A stretch of DNA of 64,000 nucleotides from Spirosoma foliorum (GCF_014117325.1 NZ_CP059732.1:1426001-1490000), one strand, 5' to 3'; shown: positions 36,370 to 45,306, counted from the first letter of the stretch. The notes: generated from the letters alone by a model not told the origin. Program-made: numbers and translations.

Positions 36370-36897
36370 ATGAAAAATGCCGTTTTACTTCTTTTTATCC
36401 TCAGTCTGCTAACGGCTTGTGGTGGGAATACTGAAAAAAAACAGGAGACTGCTGTCACCACTACAGATTCTGCTGTCGCAGCAACCCCAAAACCTAAGAA
36501 TTGCCAGTCGGTTGTCGATGCCGATAAACTGGGTAAAGCCGATGTGTACCAGGAGTCGGGCAAATCCATTAAAGTTTCGCTGACATTAGATCAGGACACC
36601 AGTTCGACGCAAGTGGGTTCTAATTGCTACTTTAATAATACGATTACGGTGTTGGCAACGAAAAAGTCCGGGAGTCAGCTGTTTAAACGAACGCTTCTCA
36701 AAGACGATCTACTGTATTTTACCAAAAGTGATGATGCCATCAAGCAGTCTATCCTGAAAAAAGTAATCTACAAACCCACCTTCAATGGCCAGCGCTACAT
36801 CACCCTGACGATGCATCTGCTGGAGCCTGTCAGCAAAAAGACAATGGATTTTACGTTGTTTATGAACTACTTCGGGGAGATTGTGAAGGTGAAGTAG
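36370..36897 (+). CDS. Small lipoprotein, unrecognised
   Basis: 175 residues from the ATG at 36370, which opens a lipoprotein signal (MKNAVLLLFILSLLTACGGN, with lipobox LTAC). An upstream ATG at 36337 falls in the hairpin and is less likely. After an Asp/Thr/Ala linker, the body has CQSVVDADKLG, a repeated beta pattern and the end FTLFMNYFGEIVKVK. Two further Cys could pair. No family recognised. It probably sits in the periplasm, attached to the outer or inner membrane. Confidence 0.7.
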   Translation: MKNAVLLLFILSLLTACGGNTEKKQETAVTTTDSAVAATPKPKNCQSVVDADKLGKADVYQESGKSIKVSLTLDQDTSSTQVGSNCYFNNTITVLATKKSGSQLFKRTLLKDDLLYFTKSDDAIKQSILKKVIYKPTFNGQRYITLTMHLLEPVSKKTMDFTLFMNYFGEIVKVK

Positions 36898-36915
36898 GAA
36901 GTTGGTAAACCTACC

Positions 36916-37893
36916 CTAGTACGCGCCGTTAAGTTTATTGGCGAGATCGAAAATATCCTGTTTTCGGGCGATAGCGTTTATCCATGTTGAGGGTATATCG
37001 TTAAATCCATAATATAATCCAGCAAGGCCGCCAGTCACACAACCTGTGGTATCGGTATCTTCTCCAAGATTCACCGCTTTCAACACCGCTTCCACATAAC
37101 TACTTGTTGTTAATAAGCACCACAGACTGGCCTCTAACGTATGGATAACATATCCTGATGAGGCAATTTCTACCTCTTCGTATTGATAAATTGGTCGGAT
37201 TTCGTAATCATCGATTGGGTTTTCTAATAACCGATGAAAGCGGTTAAGCTCGATATCGTCCAGAACAGAATTCGCCCTAAGGAATTCGTTTATAGTGTTC
37301 TGCATAACTTGGAGTGCCTGAAATTTCTCCAAACCATTTAGTAGGAGCAAGGCATATTCACAATAAATAAAGCAGGAAAAAATTGACCGAATGTGTCGAT
37401 GAGTGATACCTGATACTTCAGCAATGATTTGATAGCGTTGTTGTATAGGTTTATCTTTTAAGTAAAAAATAATAGGTAAGATTCGCATTAGTGAACCATT
37501 TCCATTGTCGTATTCACCCGCTCCTCCAGAAGTTTTAGGGCTAACTCCAGTTGCTATTTTGTGAAGAGCTGTAGACGTTGCTATACCAATATCAAAGACA
37601 TTACCATGGGGCGTCCACAAGCCAGCACTGTACCATTTAACGGCTTGAAGAGCTATGTCGTCAAGGTTATAGCCTTTACACAAACTTTCAGCTAAACAAA
37701 AAGCTAATGAACTGTCGTCTGACCATGTTCCAATAGGCTGATTATGAGTGCCAAACCCAAGCATGTCAGTTACAGGGTTATTGTGTAAAATCTTTCTGCT
37801 GGTAAATTCGACAGGAACCCCCAAGGCATCGCCTACACATAGTCCCATAAGGGCATTTAGGACATTGTTTGATGAAGTTTTAGATGTGTTCAT
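36916..37893 (-). CDS. ADP-ribosylglycohydrolase family protein
   Basis: 325 residues with the family signatures: GLCVGDALGVPVEFTS at the start, the metal-binding GTWSDDSSLAFCLAESL (the usual 'sDDT' is SDDS here), and near the C-terminus VNLGEDTDTTGCVTGGLAGL, which supplies the second metal cluster. These are DraG/ARH3-like enzymes that remove ADP-ribose from proteins or small molecules with two Mg or Mn ions. Target unknown. No ADP-ribosyltransferase is nearby, so it is not an obvious toxin-immunity or DraT-DraG pair. Confidence 0.9.
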   Translation of the reverse strand: MNTSKTSSNNVLNALMGLCVGDALGVPVEFTSRKILHNNPVTDMLGFGTHNQPIGTWSDDSSLAFCLAESLCKGYNLDDIALQAVKWYSAGLWTPHGNVFDIGIATSTALHKIATGVSPKTSGGAGEYDNGNGSLMRILPIIFYLKDKPIQQRYQIIAEVSGITHRHIRSIFSCFIYCEYALLLLNGLEKFQALQVMQNTINEFLRANSVLDDIELNRFHRLLENPIDDYEIRPIYQYEEVEIASSGYVIHTLEASLWCLLTTSSYVEAVLKAVNLGEDTDTTGCVTGGLAGLYYGFNDIPSTWINAIARKQDIFDLANKLNGAY

Positions 37894-37949
37894 TGGGTTA
37901 ATTGTTAAATTAGTGGTACTGAAATTTTACGTGGTCGGCTAAACTAAAA

Positions 37950-38011
37950 CGCCGGACGTCTCCGCCCGGCGCTTCCCGAAACCTATGAGGTTTTCAAAAC
38001 CTTATAGGTTT
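37950..38011 (-). terminator. Double hairpin after acs
   Basis: First CGCCGG/CCGGCG (37950-37971), then 16-bp arms AAACCTATGAGGTTTT (37979-37994) and AAAACCTTATAGGTTT (37996-38011) with one mismatch. It lies just past the leftward acs stop. The second hairpin is of a type I associate with Bacteroidota intergenic DNA. Confidence 0.65.
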
Positions 38012-38014
38012 GTA

Positions 38015-39910
38015 TTATAATGCTCCTTCTTTAATCTCATCCACTACGCCCGGATCGAGCAGCGTTGAGGTATCTCCTAAATTACCCGTATCGCCTTCGG
38101 CAATTTTGCGCAGGATTCGGCGCATGATTTTCCCCGAACGTGTTTTGGGTAGACCCGTTACAAACTGAATTTTATCTGGCTTGGCAATGGGACCAATGAC
38201 CCGGCTAACGGTGGCCAGAATATCGCGTTTGGTTAGGTCGGCATCATGTCCGTTCGGTTCCTGATCGGTAATGACGTACGCGTAAATGCCCTGCCCTTTG
38301 ATGTCGTGCGGATAACCGACAACTGCGCTCTCAACTACACCCGTGTGCATGTTGATCGCATTTTCTACTTCGGCTGTACCGATGCGGTGGCCCGATACGT
38401 TTAACACGTCATCGACCCGACCTGTGATTCGGTAATAACCGTCTTCATCCCGCAAGCAACCATCGCCTGTAAAGTAAAGACCCGGATAGGTCGCGAAGTA
38501 CGTCTGACGGCAGCGTTCGTGATCGCCGTAGGTAGTACGCAAAATACCCGGCCACGGAAATTTCATGCAGAGGTTTCCGCTAACACCGTTCCCTTCGATT
38601 TCCTTCCCGTTTTCGTCCACCAGAATTGGCTGAACGCCAGGGAGTGGAAGCGTAGCAAACGTAGGCTTTGTTTTAGTAATACCTGCCAATGGCGAAATCA
38701 GAATGCCACCGGTTTCGGTCTGCCACCACGTATCAACAATCGGGCATCGGTTTTTACCAATGTGATCGTCGTACCAATGCCAGGCTTCTTCATTGATCGG
38801 TTCACCCACTGAGCCAAGCACCTGTAAGCTACTTAAGTCGTGGTTCTCGACCTTATCAAGACCAAAGCCCATCAATGACCGAATAGCGGTTGGAGCCGTG
38901 TAAAGAATATTGACGTTGTGTTTATCGGTAATGTCCCAGAAACGGCCACAATCGGGGTAGGTTGGTACGCCTTCGAAAATCACCGAAGTAGCGCCCGAGG
39001 CTAATGGGCCATACACGATATAGCTATGCCCCGTGATCCAACCAATATCAGCGGTGCAGAAAAACACCTGATTGGGTTCGTACTGAAATACATTCTGGAA
39101 CGTATAGGTTGCGTAAACCATGTAGCCGCCACAGGTATGCACAACGCCTTTGGGCTTGCCCGTTGAGCCGGACGTGTACAGAATGAAGAGCATGTCTTCG
39201 GCGTCCATTTCCTCGGCAGGACAATCGGCTGTAACTTGTTTTAACTCCTGCTCCCACCAAATATCGCGGCCTTTCAGCATGGACACTGGTGTGCGGGTAC
39301 GCGTCATAACGATCACTTTCTGAACGCTTGGGCAGCCAATCAGTGCATCGTCTACAGTACTTTTGAGCGGAATTTCTTTATTGCCCCGATACGAACCATC
39401 AGCTGTAACGACCACCTTACATTGCGAATCATTAATCCGGTCAGCGATACTTTGTGCCGAAAAACCGCCAAATACCACCGAATGAACAGCGCCAATGCGG
39501 GCGCAGGCCAACACGGCAATGGCTAGTTCGGGAACCATTGGCAAGTAAATACAGACCCGGTCGCCTTTGACAACGCCGTTACGTTTCAGCACATTGGCAA
39601 ATCGACAAACCTGATCGTGCAGCATTCGATAGGTAAGCGTAACACCCGCTTCATGTGGGTCGTTGGGTTCCCAGATGATAGCCGGTTGATCGCCCCGTTC
39701 GGCCAGGTGCCGATCAAGACAGTTTTCGGTAATGTTTAGTTTGCCACCAATGAACCACTTAACATTCGGTTCGTTGAAGTTCCATTGTAGGGTTTTTGTC
39801 CAGGGTTTGCGCCACAGGAAATTCTGAGCGATTTCGGCCCAGAACTCCTCAGGGTCGTCAACACTTTTCTGGTAGGCAGTTTGGTACTCGTCAAAGGTTC
39901 GGATACGCAT
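38015..39910 (-). CDS. acs: Acetyl-CoA synthetase
   Basis: 631 residues from the ATG at 39910; a TTG two codons upstream is less likely. It makes acetyl-CoA from acetate, ATP and CoA through acetyl-AMP. Visible motifs: [19 protein letters not shown] (phosphate loop, ~245), [28 protein letters not shown] (adenylate hinge), and [16 protein letters not shown] with the catalytic Lys (~593) that is usually controlled by acetylation. Length fits the AMP-forming class. It is the last gene of a leftward series with a two-helix small protein and an MFS permease, an arrangement like E. coli acs-yjcH-actP, so import and activation of acetate or a similar acid is likely. Confidence 0.95.
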   Translation of the reverse strand: MRIRTFDEYQTAYQKSVDDPEEFWAEIAQNFLWRKPWTKTLQWNFNEPNVKWFIGGKLNITENCLDRHLAERGDQPAIIWEPNDPHEAGVTLTYRMLHDQVCRFANVLKRNGVVKGDRVCIYLPMVPELAIAVLACARIGAVHSVVFGGFSAQSIADRINDSQCKVVVTADGSYRGNKEIPLKSTVDDALIGCPSVQKVIVMTRTRTPVSMLKGRDIWWEQELKQVTADCPAEEMDAEDMLFILYTSGSTGKPKGVVHTCGGYMVYATYTFQNVFQYEPNQVFFCTADIGWITGHSYIVYGPLASGATSVIFEGVPTYPDCGRFWDITDKHNVNILYTAPTAIRSLMGFGLDKVENHDLSSLQVLGSVGEPINEEAWHWYDDHIGKNRCPIVDTWWQTETGGILISPLAGITKTKPTFATLPLPGVQPILVDENGKEIEGNGVSGNLCMKFPWPGILRTTYGDHERCRQTYFATYPGLYFTGDGCLRDEDGYYRITGRVDDVLNVSGHRIGTAEVENAINMHTGVVESAVVGYPHDIKGQGIYAYVITDQEPNGHDADLTKRDILATVSRVIGPIAKPDKIQFVTGLPKTRSGKIMRRILRKIAEGDTGNLGDTSTLLDPGVVDEIKEGAL

Positions 39911-39944
39911 AATCAATGAATGACCGGGACGCCGGTCCGATGTG

Positions 39945-40047
39945 CGAATGAGTGAATTATGAATGAACTATCCCGTCGTAACGGATTTAATCGATAAACG
40001 AAATAAGGAAGCAAATCTATTAACTCATTCGCTCAATCACTCATTCA
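39945..40047. repeat. Intergenic word-built hairpin (GCGAATGAGTGAA vocabulary)
   Basis: Left arm CGAATGAGTGAATTATGAAT (from 39945) pairs, with a small offset, with TCATTCGCTCAATCACTCAT (from 40025). The right arm overlaps the stop codon of the small upstream gene. GCGAATGAGTGAA also occurs in the next hairpin at 42.0 kb. Confidence 0.65.
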
Positions 40048-40266
40048 CTCATTAGATTTATATTCTCCATTGAGGGCGTATTTGCCGAAAAGGATCAGTC
40101 CGCCGACAACGATGGGGACGAGTACGCAAAGGATCACCCAGCCAAATACGCGATCTTCGAGTTTATCACTACTAATTTTCGTCAGGCTATCGGTAATGCG
40201 TTCGTAACCAACGTAAACGCCAAGCAAAATCCAGACAATGCCAAAGTATTTCTTAAGTAGTTCCAT
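40045..40266 (-). CDS. Small two-helix membrane protein between MFS and acs genes
   Basis: 73 residues: a helix at ~8-22 (FGIVWILLGVYVGYERI), a short charged loop with KISSDKLEDR, a second helix at ~42-65 (WVILCVLVPIVVGGLILFG) and a polar end. It lies between the permease gene and acs on the same strand. Position and topology recall YjcH, the partner of acetate permease ActP, although the sequence is not recognisably related. A role as a permease accessory subunit is inferred. Confidence 0.75.
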   Translation of the reverse strand: MELLKKYFGIVWILLGVYVGYERITDSLTKISSDKLEDRVFGWVILCVLVPIVVGGLILFGKYALNGEYKSNE

Positions 40267-40281
40267 AGTAGTTAATGCATG

Positions 40282-40362
40282 ATGTACAATAGCTAATGGG
40301 AAGTGGATAATGTTAACTGGTCAGTCCTTGTTAATTATTCACTTTCCGTTATCCATTAATGA
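40282..40362. repeat. Imperfect hairpin between small membrane gene and MFS gene
   Basis: The left arm AATGGGAAGTGGATAATG pairs with a right arm of the type ATTCACTTTCCGTTATCCATT with an insertion. It fills the gap between co-directional genes. Confidence 0.5.
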
Positions 40363-40366
40363 ATTT

Positions 40367-41941
40367 TTAATCCTCCGCCGTGGTGTAAGGTTTATTATTT
40401 AAATACAGCAACCCAATGACCAGACATACGCCCGCTACCAGAATGGGGTACCAAAGTCCTTCGAGATAGGGTTTCGCCACTGAACCCGGAGCGACTTCGT
40501 TAGCTTTTGTGGCCGTTGCTACTAAGGCGGTGGCAATGAATGGGGTTAGTCCACCAAAAATGCCATTGCCAATATGATACGGCAGCGACATGGACGTATA
40601 GCGAATACGAGTTGGGAACAATTCGACTAGGAAGGCTGCAACGGGGCCATAAACCATGGTTACATAAACTACTTGTATGAATACCAGCAGGACCATCAAC
40701 CAGAAACTAGCCGTGGGTAATATGATTGTTTTGGTCAGTTCAGGTTTAGACGATTTGCCTCCTGGGCTCTCTGTAACCGTTTTTTCGATGTCTTTGGCTA
40801 TGAGTCCACCTTCGTAAAAATGGTTGGTGGTCATTGTAGTCAATAAACTGCCATCATCTTGTTTGGTCGACTTGCGGTCAATCGTCTGGGCATCCACAAA
40901 CTCCTGTTTCTGACTTAGATCGCTCAGGCTGTATAGTTTATCGTAGATGGGGCGATAGGTTAGAATCCCCAGTGCCATACCCGCCAGCATAATCGGTTTC
41001 CGACCAATCCGATCCGACCACCCACCGAATACAATAAAGAAAGGAGTAGCCGCGAGTAGGGCAATCGCAACGATCATATTCGACTGCACAAACTCGACAT
41101 TGCAGGCTTTCTGAATAAACGATAAGGCATAAAACTGCCCCGTGTACCAGATAACACCCTGCCCGGCTGTAGCTCCAAACAGTGCCAGTAGCACCATTTT
41201 CAGGTTCTGCTTCTTGCCAAAACTTTCTGCCAGTGGGTTTTTCGAGAGATTTCCTTCAGTTTTTAATTTGGAAAACAAAGGCGACTCGGCCATCCGTAGC
41301 CGGATAACAATGGATACGCCAACTAGAAGAATCGATAATAGAAACGGCACCCGCCAACCCCAGGCCGCAAATTTGTCAACGCCCAGCGATTCGCGGGTTA
41401 GTAAAATCACGCCCAATGATACAAACAAGCCTAGTGTGGCGGTCGTCTGAATAAAACTTGTGTAATAGCCCCGTCGGCCTTCGGGTGCGTACTCGGCCAC
41501 GTAGGTTGCAGCGCCACCATATTCGCCACCAAGAGCTAGTCCCTGAATTAGCCGAAGCAATAAAACCAGTAGGGGAGCCCAGAAACCAATGGTTGCATAG
41601 CCTGGAATGAGTCCGATGGCGAAAGTTGAACCGCCCATTAGCACCAGCGTCACTAAAAACGTGTATTTCCGACCGACCAGATCGCCTAATCGCCCAAACA
41701 CCAGCGCGCCAAACGGGCGTACAATGAAGCCTGCGGCAAAGGTTGCCAGGGTCGAGAGTAAGGCAGCTGTGGGATTATCTTTCGGGAAAAATTGCGACGA
41801 TAATATGGCCGCCAGACTACCGAAAATATAGAAGTCGTACCATTCAATGAGCGTTCCGACCGATGAGGCCGAAATGACACTGAATAAGGTACGTTTATCA
41901 ACCGTTGATTTCGGTTTCGCTTTGTTTCGCTTGGCACTCAT
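40367..41941 (-). CDS. MFS transporter of the metabolite:H+ symporter (MHS) type
   Basis: 524 residues from the ATG at 41941; an upstream start at 41974 is less natural. Family motifs: GTLIEWYDFYIFGSLAAIL, PFGALVFGRLGDLVGRKYTF, GYATIGFWAPLLVLLLRLIQ, GLALGGEYGGAATYVAEYAP and FPTRIRYTSMSLPYHIGNGI, as in the shikimate, proline/betaine and citrate carriers. Unusual is a ~90-residue hydrophilic insertion (TYRPIYDKLYSLSDLSQKQE and following) between helices 8 and 9. The neighbouring small membrane protein and acs suggest a short-chain organic acid as the substrate. Confidence 0.9.
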   Translation of the reverse strand: MSAKRNKAKPKSTVDKRTLFSVISASSVGTLIEWYDFYIFGSLAAILSSQFFPKDNPTAALLSTLATFAAGFIVRPFGALVFGRLGDLVGRKYTFLVTLVLMGGSTFAIGLIPGYATIGFWAPLLVLLLRLIQGLALGGEYGGAATYVAEYAPEGRRGYYTSFIQTTATLGLFVSLGVILLTRESLGVDKFAAWGWRVPFLLSILLVGVSIVIRLRMAESPLFSKLKTEGNLSKNPLAESFGKKQNLKMVLLALFGATAGQGVIWYTGQFYALSFIQKACNVEFVQSNMIVAIALLAATPFFIVFGGWSDRIGRKPIMLAGMALGILTYRPIYDKLYSLSDLSQKQEFVDAQTIDRKSTKQDDGSLLTTMTTNHFYEGGLIAKDIEKTVTESPGGKSSKPELTKTIILPTASFWLMVLLVFIQVVYVTMVYGPVAAFLVELFPTRIRYTSMSLPYHIGNGIFGGLTPFIATALVATATKANEVAPGSVAKPYLEGLWYPILVAGVCLVIGLLYLNNKPYTTAED

Positions 41942-42007
41942 AAAGAATAGGAAGGGAGAGATTTCGCTTACCAAAGCGATTTAGGGGTAGCATTTACCTT
42001 ATAGAGT

Positions 42008-42083
42008 GGCGAAAGAGCGAATGAGTGAAAGTGCGTAAATACACAAGGTACCGTCTGCACTTTCACTCTTTCGCTCTTTCGCC
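42008..42083. repeat. Intergenic word-built hairpin, 27-bp arms
   Basis: Arms at 42008-42034 (starting GGCGAAAGAGCGAATGAGTG) and 42057-42083 (ending CTCTTTCGCTCTTTCGCC) differ at one position. The right arm ends two bases before the leftward pdxH stop. The same GCGAATGAGTGAA word is found at 39944. Confidence 0.85.
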
Positions 42084-42084
42084 A

Positions 42085-42726
42085 TTACGGCGCTAGCCGT
42101 TCAATCTGCCAATTGCCATCTATGATTTTATAGCGAATTCGGTCGTGTAATCGGCTTGGGCGACCTTGCCAGAATTCGATGGCATCGGGCAACACCCGGA
42201 AACCTCCCCAGTAGGGCGGTCTGGGAATAGGTTGACCTGCAAACTGGGCTTCCAATTCCCGCTGTCGGTTTTCGAGTACATCGCGGCTTTCGATTACATT
42301 ACTTTGGTTCGAAACCCAGGCCCCAATCTGACTGCCCCGCGGGCGACTGCTGAAGTAAGCATCCGATTCTTCAGGCCTAACTTTTTCCACCACACCCTCA
42401 ATCCGAATTTGCTGTTCAAGTTCGGGATAAAAAAAAGTGAGTGTAGCAAACGGATAGTGCGTAAGTTCCTGCCCTTTCCGGCTTTCATAATTAGTATAGA
42501 AAACAAAGCCCCCGTTTGATACATCTTTCAGTAAAACGATTCGCCCATCTGGACGACCCTCAACTGTAACGGTACTGACATGCATCGCATTGGGTTCTGG
42601 AACCCCTGCCTGCACCGCTGCATCGAACCATTGCCGGAACTGAATAATCGGATCTGGAGCAACCTCAGCAGCGTCTAAACCGCTTAGTGTGTATTCATTA
42701 CGTAAATCACTGATAGCTGATGACAT
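42085..42726 (-). CDS. pdxH: Pyridoxamine 5'-phosphate oxidase
   Basis: 213 residues from the ATG at 42726. An upstream in-frame start at 42816 would overlap the divergent gene and adds 30 unrelated residues. It oxidises pyridoxine or pyridoxamine phosphate to pyridoxal phosphate with FMN. Signatures: FRQWFDAAVQAGVPEPNAMH, VSTVTVEGRPDGRIVLLKDV, GFVFYTNYESRKGQEL (FMN phosphate site), SRPRGSQIGAWVSNQS, and the C-terminal WGGFRVLPDAIEFWQGRPSR followed by LHDRIRY. It shares a palindromic divergent promoter with the DUF349 gene. Confidence 0.95.
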   Translation of the reverse strand: MSSAISDLRNEYTLSGLDAAEVAPDPIIQFRQWFDAAVQAGVPEPNAMHVSTVTVEGRPDGRIVLLKDVSNGGFVFYTNYESRKGQELTHYPFATLTFFYPELEQQIRIEGVVEKVRPEESDAYFSSRPRGSQIGAWVSNQSNVIESRDVLENRQRELEAQFAGQPIPRPPYWGGFRVLPDAIEFWQGRPSRLHDRIRYKIIDGNWQIERLAP

Positions 42727-42776
42727 TCTGTGGGCTTGTTTAAAGGCTGTACTACAAGAAAATTCGCATTTTATCG

Positions 42777-42792
42777 TACTTTTGCAAAAGTA
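42777..42792. promoter_or_regulatory. Palindromic divergent -7 boxes (pdxH / DUF349 gene)
   Basis: TACTTTTGCAAAAGTA is a perfect 16-base palindrome containing the Bacteroidota -7 box TAnnTTTG on both strands. The rightward box is 26 bases before the DUF349 start, and the leftward box is 59 bases before the pdxH start. A minus-strand TTTG 21 bases upstream of the leftward box could serve as its -33 element. The rightward -33 element is not clear. Confidence 0.6.
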
Positions 42793-42809
42793 ATCGGTAC
42801 GTTCCCAAC

Positions 42810-45083
42810 ATGGCAAACCAAGAGCAGGAAATTAACCAGCAACCAGAAACCACTCCACAGGCTGAAGGATCGCTGGCAGTGCACATTCCCGAAGATACCA
42901 CAACACCCGCTGTGGTCACCCCCGAGGCATCAATCGAGGGTAGTGAGGCTACGCCTGAATTGGCGGAAGTCGACACCACACCAGCTGCCGAAACGCAGTC
43001 GGCGGAAGCGAGTGAATCTGATATAGCGACTCCCTCAACACCCACACCCGTTGAAAGTAGTACGTCTGTAACTCCTTCGGATGAAATCGCCGAGACGCCC
43101 GAAGCGGCTGAGGTTGATTCTACGGAGGAAGTTGCTCCAGTATCCGTTGACGAGCCTGCAGATATACCTGTAGTGGAGCCAACTTCAACTGTATCGACCG
43201 ATGTACCGGAAATCAGTGAAGAAATCACAGCGCAGTATGCTGATGTGCCAGAGGTCGAAGACGAAACGGTGACTCATTCTGCCGTTGATTACAGTCAGTT
43301 TACCAAGCAGGATTTTGTTAATCTGTTGGAAACGCAACTGGCTGCGATCAGTACAGCATCGGTTAATCCTAGTGATTTCAAGAAGGCCGATCTGGTACTG
43401 AAAGAAGTCAAGCCGCTATTCGATCAGATGAAGCGGGCAGAGCGCGAAGCCGCTTTGCAGGCTTATGTTGCTGAAACAGAGGCCGAAGAAGGCTTTGAAT
43501 ACAAATATGATGAGTTTGTTACTCGTTTCGACGAGTTATATAAACAGATCAAGAGTCAGAAGAATACCTACTTCCAGAATTTAGATAAGGCTAAAGAAAC
43601 CAACTTTGCTTCGAAAACAGAGTTGCTGACTCGCCTGCGGGAATTGGTTGAAACGGATGAAAACAATGCAGGTGATCCTAAAGTAAGCTGGAACGAATTC
43701 AAGAAAATTCAGGACGAGTGGAAATCGGCCGGAAACATGAATTCGCCCCACAATGCAACGCTTTGGGCAACTTATCATGCACTGGTTGACCGGTATTACA
43801 GCAACCGGAATATCTATTTTGAATTAAAAGAACTCGACCGTAAACGAAATACCAGCCTGAAAACGGAGGTAATCGAGAAGGTCGAAGCGATGGCAAAAGC
43901 ATCGGAAGAAACGTCGGTAACCCGGCAGACTATCGATGAGGCCAACGCTTTGTTCGAAGAATATAAGCACATCGGTCCGGCTCCTAAAGCTGAGCAGGAA
44001 GTATTGTGGGGTCGGATGAAAGCCGCTCTGGATGTTCTGTACGACAAACGTCGGGGACAAACCAATGAGCAGCGGAAAGAGTCGGCTCAATTATACGAAG
44101 AGAAGTCTGCGATTTATGAAGAATTAGTACCCATTACTTCATTTGCCTCGAACAGTATTAATGACTGGAACGACAAAACGAAGGCAGTTATGGCTTTGCA
44201 GGATCGCTGGAATGCGATCAAAGGGCCAATGCCTCGTGAAGAAGGCAAAGAGTTGAGTAAAAAATTCTGGGCTGCATTAAAAACGTTCTTCCATAACAAA
44301 GGCGAGTTTTTCCGTCAACTCGAAAGCAAGCGGGAAGAAAACCTCCGGGCGAAAGTTCAACTCTGCGAACAGGTTGAAGCAATCCTGGCTTCGGGCGAAG
44401 AATCTCCAGAACTGACGCAGACGGTTATTGAACTGCAACGTCAGTGGAAAAATATCGGTCAGGTTCCCGAGAAGCAAAAGAATACGATTTTCGATCGGTT
44501 CAAAGCTGCCTGCGATGCATTCTTTAATAAGAAACGCTCGAAAAATCAGGAAACAGAACGGGAGTTTGAAGCTAACTTGGCGCAAAAAATTGCCCTCATC
44601 GAGCGCATTGAAGCGGCTGCCAATGCCAATGCTGACCTATCGGAATTGAACGAGTTCAAGAAAGAGTGGAATGCAATTGGCTTTGTTCCCAAAAAAGACA
44701 TGCAGTCTACCCAAAAGCGGTATATCAATGCAGTTAATGCATTGGTAGGCGCAACGGGTAAAATTCCTGCCAAAGACAAAGAGCGGATTATGCTTCAAAG
44801 TGAAGCTGAAGCTACCCGCTCTGGCGGCTCCCGTAACGGTGGCGGACGTGACCGCGATTTCAATCGGGGTGGTGGTGATAGCGCCGGTAATAAGCGCGAA
44901 GGCGATATTCGCCGACGTATTACGGCGATCGAAAACGATATTGCTACCTATCGGAATAACATTGAATTCTTTGCGCGGTCAAAGAATGCTGACAAACTCC
45001 GTGCTGATATTGACAAGAAAATCGCTGAGGCTGAAAAGCAACTGGACGACCTGCGGCATCAGTTACGAGTAGCTCAGGCATAA
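42810..45083 (+). CDS. DUF349 repeat protein with long acidic N-terminal tail
   Basis: 757 residues. Residues 1-150 are a low-complexity acidic, Pro/Thr/Val-rich tail. Residues ~220-680 hold several helical DUF349 repeats with the typical WNEFKKIQDEWKSAGN, RQWKNIGQVPEKQKNTIFDR and LNEFKKEWNAIGFVPKKDM lines. A Gly/Arg/Asp-rich segment (~680-710) and a C-terminal coiled coil end the protein. DUF349 proteins are common in Bacteroidota, and their role is unclear, though charged helical repeats suggest protein or nucleic acid binding. A strong terminator follows at 45101. Confidence 0.85.
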   Translation: MANQEQEINQQPETTPQAEGSLAVHIPEDTTTPAVVTPEASIEGSEATPELAEVDTTPAAETQSAEASESDIATPSTPTPVESSTSVTPSDEIAETPEAAEVDSTEEVAPVSVDEPADIPVVEPTSTVSTDVPEISEEITAQYADVPEVEDETVTHSAVDYSQFTKQDFVNLLETQLAAISTASVNPSDFKKADLVLKEVKPLFDQMKRAEREAALQAYVAETEAEEGFEYKYDEFVTRFDELYKQIKSQKNTYFQNLDKAKETNFASKTELLTRLRELVETDENNAGDPKVSWNEFKKIQDEWKSAGNMNSPHNATLWATYHALVDRYYSNRNIYFELKELDRKRNTSLKTEVIEKVEAMAKASEETSVTRQTIDEANALFEEYKHIGPAPKAEQEVLWGRMKAALDVLYDKRRGQTNEQRKESAQLYEEKSAIYEELVPITSFASNSINDWNDKTKAVMALQDRWNAIKGPMPREEGKELSKKFWAALKTFFHNKGEFFRQLESKREENLRAKVQLCEQVEAILASGEESPELTQTVIELQRQWKNIGQVPEKQKNTIFDRFKAACDAFFNKKRSKNQETEREFEANLAQKIALIERIEAAANANADLSELNEFKKEWNAIGFVPKKDMQSTQKRYINAVNALVGATGKIPAKDKERIMLQSEAEATRSGGSRNGGGRDRDFNRGGGDSAGNKREGDIRRRITAIENDIATYRNNIEFFARSKNADKLRADIDKKIAEAEKQLDDLRHQLRVAQA

Positions 45084-45100
45084 AACAGTTTGAAAAATTA

Positions 45101-45149
45101 AAAAAGGTGGCCTGATTCAGAATCAGGCCACCTTTTTTAATTTTTTTTT
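45101..45149 (+). terminator. Strong intrinsic terminator
   Basis: Perfect 17-bp arms AAAAAGGTGGCCTGATT (45101-45117) and AATCAGGCCACCTTTTT (45121-45137) with a 3-base loop, followed by TTAATTTTTTTTT. Confidence 0.95.
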
Positions 45150-45159
45150 AGGAACTGTC

Positions 45160-45190
45160 TTGCAAAGAAAAATCAAATTGCCTACTTTTG
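45160..45190 (+). promoter_or_regulatory. Bacteroidota-type promoter of the tRNA gene
   Basis: TTG (45160-45162), a 20-base spacer, then TACTTTTG (45183-45190), fitting the -33 TTG and -7 TAnnTTTG consensus. The tRNA begins 33 bases downstream of the -7 box. Confidence 0.75.
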
Positions 45191-45222
45191 CATCACGATT
45201 CGGAAACGAGTTGAGAATTGTT

Positions 45223-45306
45223 GCCAGTGTCGGATAGCGGTCGATTCCGCCTGATTTGTAATCAGGATGCGCAAGCGCGTCGGGGGTTCGAATCCCTCCA
45301 CTGGCT
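45223..45306 (+). tRNA. tRNA-Thr (anticodon TGT) with long variable arm
   Basis: 84 nucleotides fold as a tRNA: acceptor GCCAGTG/CACTGGC, D arm with A14, GG and A21 (GGAT, loop, ATTCC), anticodon arm CCTGA-TTTGTAA-TCAGG giving anticodon TGT (Thr), and T arm GGGGG-TTCGAAT-CCCTC with all usual invariant bases. The first two pairs G-C and C-G agree with Thr identity. The variable region (ATGCGCAAGCGCGTC) is 15 bases and forms its own GCGC stem, as in class II tRNAs, which is not usual for Thr. CCA is not encoded (it would be added). No other tRNA is adjacent. Confidence 0.8.

Noticed and set aside
36916..37893. ADP-ribosylglycohydrolase as immunity gene of a toxin pair
   Set aside because: No ADP-ribosyltransferase or other toxin-like gene is adjacent; the flanking genes are a lipoprotein and acs.
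42810..42816. Longer pdxH start at 42816
   Set aside because: It would overlap the first codons of the divergent DUF349 gene and its shared promoter, and adds residues not seen in PdxH proteins.
42752..43228. 158-codon frame opposite the DUF349 N-terminus
   Set aside because: Its Ser/Thr/Val/Gly-rich translation is only the complement of the low-complexity acidic tail of the real gene.
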